Shown here: piece by piece, positions 13,617 through 14,267 of the stretch
Layout of the letters: the number at the start of each line of letters is the position of its first letter
Position numbering within the stretch: the first letter of the stretch is position 1
DNA from: JAVVTQ01 sp036653595
GTDB taxonomy: Bacteria; Bacillota; Clostridia; Oscillospirales; Ruminococcaceae
Direction: 5' to 3'
DNA: 14,267 nt
NCBI GenBank assembly: GCA_036653595.1
Contig: JAVVTQ010000038.1
Location: forward strand, 1-14,267
Translations under genes and position numbers: made by a program
The notes under the pieces: generated by a model
What the model was told of the DNA's origin: nothing
Databases searched by the model: none
What the model saw: the letters and a program-made list of their open reading frames with translations, nothing else

Positions 13617-14267
13617 ATGAAAATTCTGTTTGCAACAAGCGAGTCCTATCCCTTTGCTACGTCCGGAGGGCTCGGCGATGTATCCGCGGCTTTGCCGCGA
13701 GCGCTTCGGCAAAAGAAGCAGGATGTGCGCGTGATTATGCCTCTCTATGGCAAAATCGGTCAGGAATACCGCGCAAAAATGAAGTTTTTATGCCACTTTG
13801 ATGTTCCTGTCGCATGGCGCAGCCAGTATTGCGGCGTTTTTGAGCTTGTCAACAATTCAGTGACATATTACTTCATCGACAACGAGTACTATTTTAAACG
13901 CGACGGACTTTATGGGCACTATGACGACGGTGAGCGATTTGCTTTCTTTTCACGCGCGGTTTTGGAGGCGATTGACCACATCGATTTCAAGCCCGATATA
14001 ATCCACGCCAACGATTGGCAGACAGCGCTCGTAAGCTCATACCTAAACGCCTTCTACCGCACCAGGGAAACGTATAAAAACATAAAAACTTTATATACTA
14101 TTCACAATATACAGTATCAAGGCAAGTATGATATACTCATCCTCGGTGATGTGTTTGGGTTTGACCCCAAGCAAGGCGCTATCATCGAGTACGGCGGAAT
14201 CGTCAATTTGATGAAGGGTGCAATCGAGTCAAGCGACCGCGTCAACACCGTCAGCCCCAGCTATGCA
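13617..14267 (+). CDS. glgA: Glycogen synthase, ADP-glucose type (partial, runs off the window)
   Basis: The first 217 codons of a GT5 glycogen synthase are present and the frame is open to the window edge; a full protein would be about 480 residues. GlgA adds glucose from ADP-glucose to the non-reducing end of the glucan. Seen are MKILFATSE with PFATSGGLGDVSAALP (about 11-26), the donor-binding KTGGL-type loop here with SGGL; VIMPLYGKIG; the YYFIDN and RDGLYG motifs; KPDIIHANDWQTALV with its conserved His; and TIHNIQYQGKY. The ATG at 13617 has AAAAGGAGAGG just upstream. It is the fourth gene of the glg operon; a glgP phosphorylase often follows but lies outside the window if present. Confidence 0.95.
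   Translation, partial: MKILFATSESYPFATSGGLGDVSAALPRALRQKKQDVRVIMPLYGKIGQEYRAKMKFLCHFDVPVAWRSQYCGVFELVNNSVTYYFIDNEYYFKRDGLYGHYDDGERFAFFSRAVLEAIDHIDFKPDIIHANDWQTALVSSYLNAFYRTRETYKNIKTLYTIHNIQYQGKYDILILGDVFGFDPKQGAIIEYGGIVNLMKGAIESSDRVNTVSPSYA

Noticed and set aside
1..14267. Search for CRISPR arrays, tRNAs, insertion sequences and prophage genes
   Set aside because: No regularly spaced repeats, cloverleaf-like sequences, transposase motifs or terminal inverted repeats were seen.

Overview
The window looks like chromosomal DNA of an endospore-forming, low-to-mid-GC member of the Clostridia. I infer this from a spmA-spmB spore maturation pair, an AbrB-type regulator, strong Gram-positive Shine-Dalgarno sites, a SpoIID-like cell-wall protein, and a glycogen operon that carries both glgC and glgD. 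Genus cannot be read from the sequence. An Oscillospirales-like gut bacterium would fit, but that is a guess. I see no mobile element, CRISPR array, tRNA or rRNA.

Layout. Positions 1-241 hold an exact 77-bp direct repeat that duplicates the end of the first gene. Positions 138-2290 (minus strand) carry a two-gene unit: a TSUP-family membrane transporter followed after 14 bp by a GT4 glycosyltransferase with an unusual charged C-terminal tail. Positions 2461-3039 (plus) encode a lone nucleotidyltransferase-fold protein. Two strong hairpins at 3067-3158 separate it from a convergent AbrB-family regulator (3179-3421, minus). Divergent from that regulator are spmA and spmB (3507-4620, plus, overlapping). 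A GNAT acetyltransferase (4698-5384, minus) follows. Positions 5606-7187 (plus) carry an ECF sigma factor, a probable membrane-anchored anti-sigma protein with a 13-cysteine extracytoplasmic tail, and a small membrane-anchored protein of unknown function. A long hairpin that buries the ribosome binding site precedes a 590-residue protein with a SpoIID-like domain and three peptidoglycan-binding repeats (7253-9025). A 329-bp gap holds its probable terminator and the promoter of the glycogen operon glgB-glgC-glgD-glgA (9355 to the window edge, glgA incomplete).

How the genes work together. GlgC makes ADP-glucose, with GlgD as its degenerate partner. GlgA elongates the glucan and GlgB branches it. 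The 4-nt ATGA overlaps at glgB/glgC and glgC/glgD suggest coupled translation. SpmA/SpmB, and perhaps the SpoIID-like protein, belong to sporulation or cell-wall remodelling. The sigma/anti-sigma pair is a membrane signalling unit whose cysteine-rich sensor is the most unusual thing in the window, together with the ribosome-site-burying hairpin at 7194-7245.
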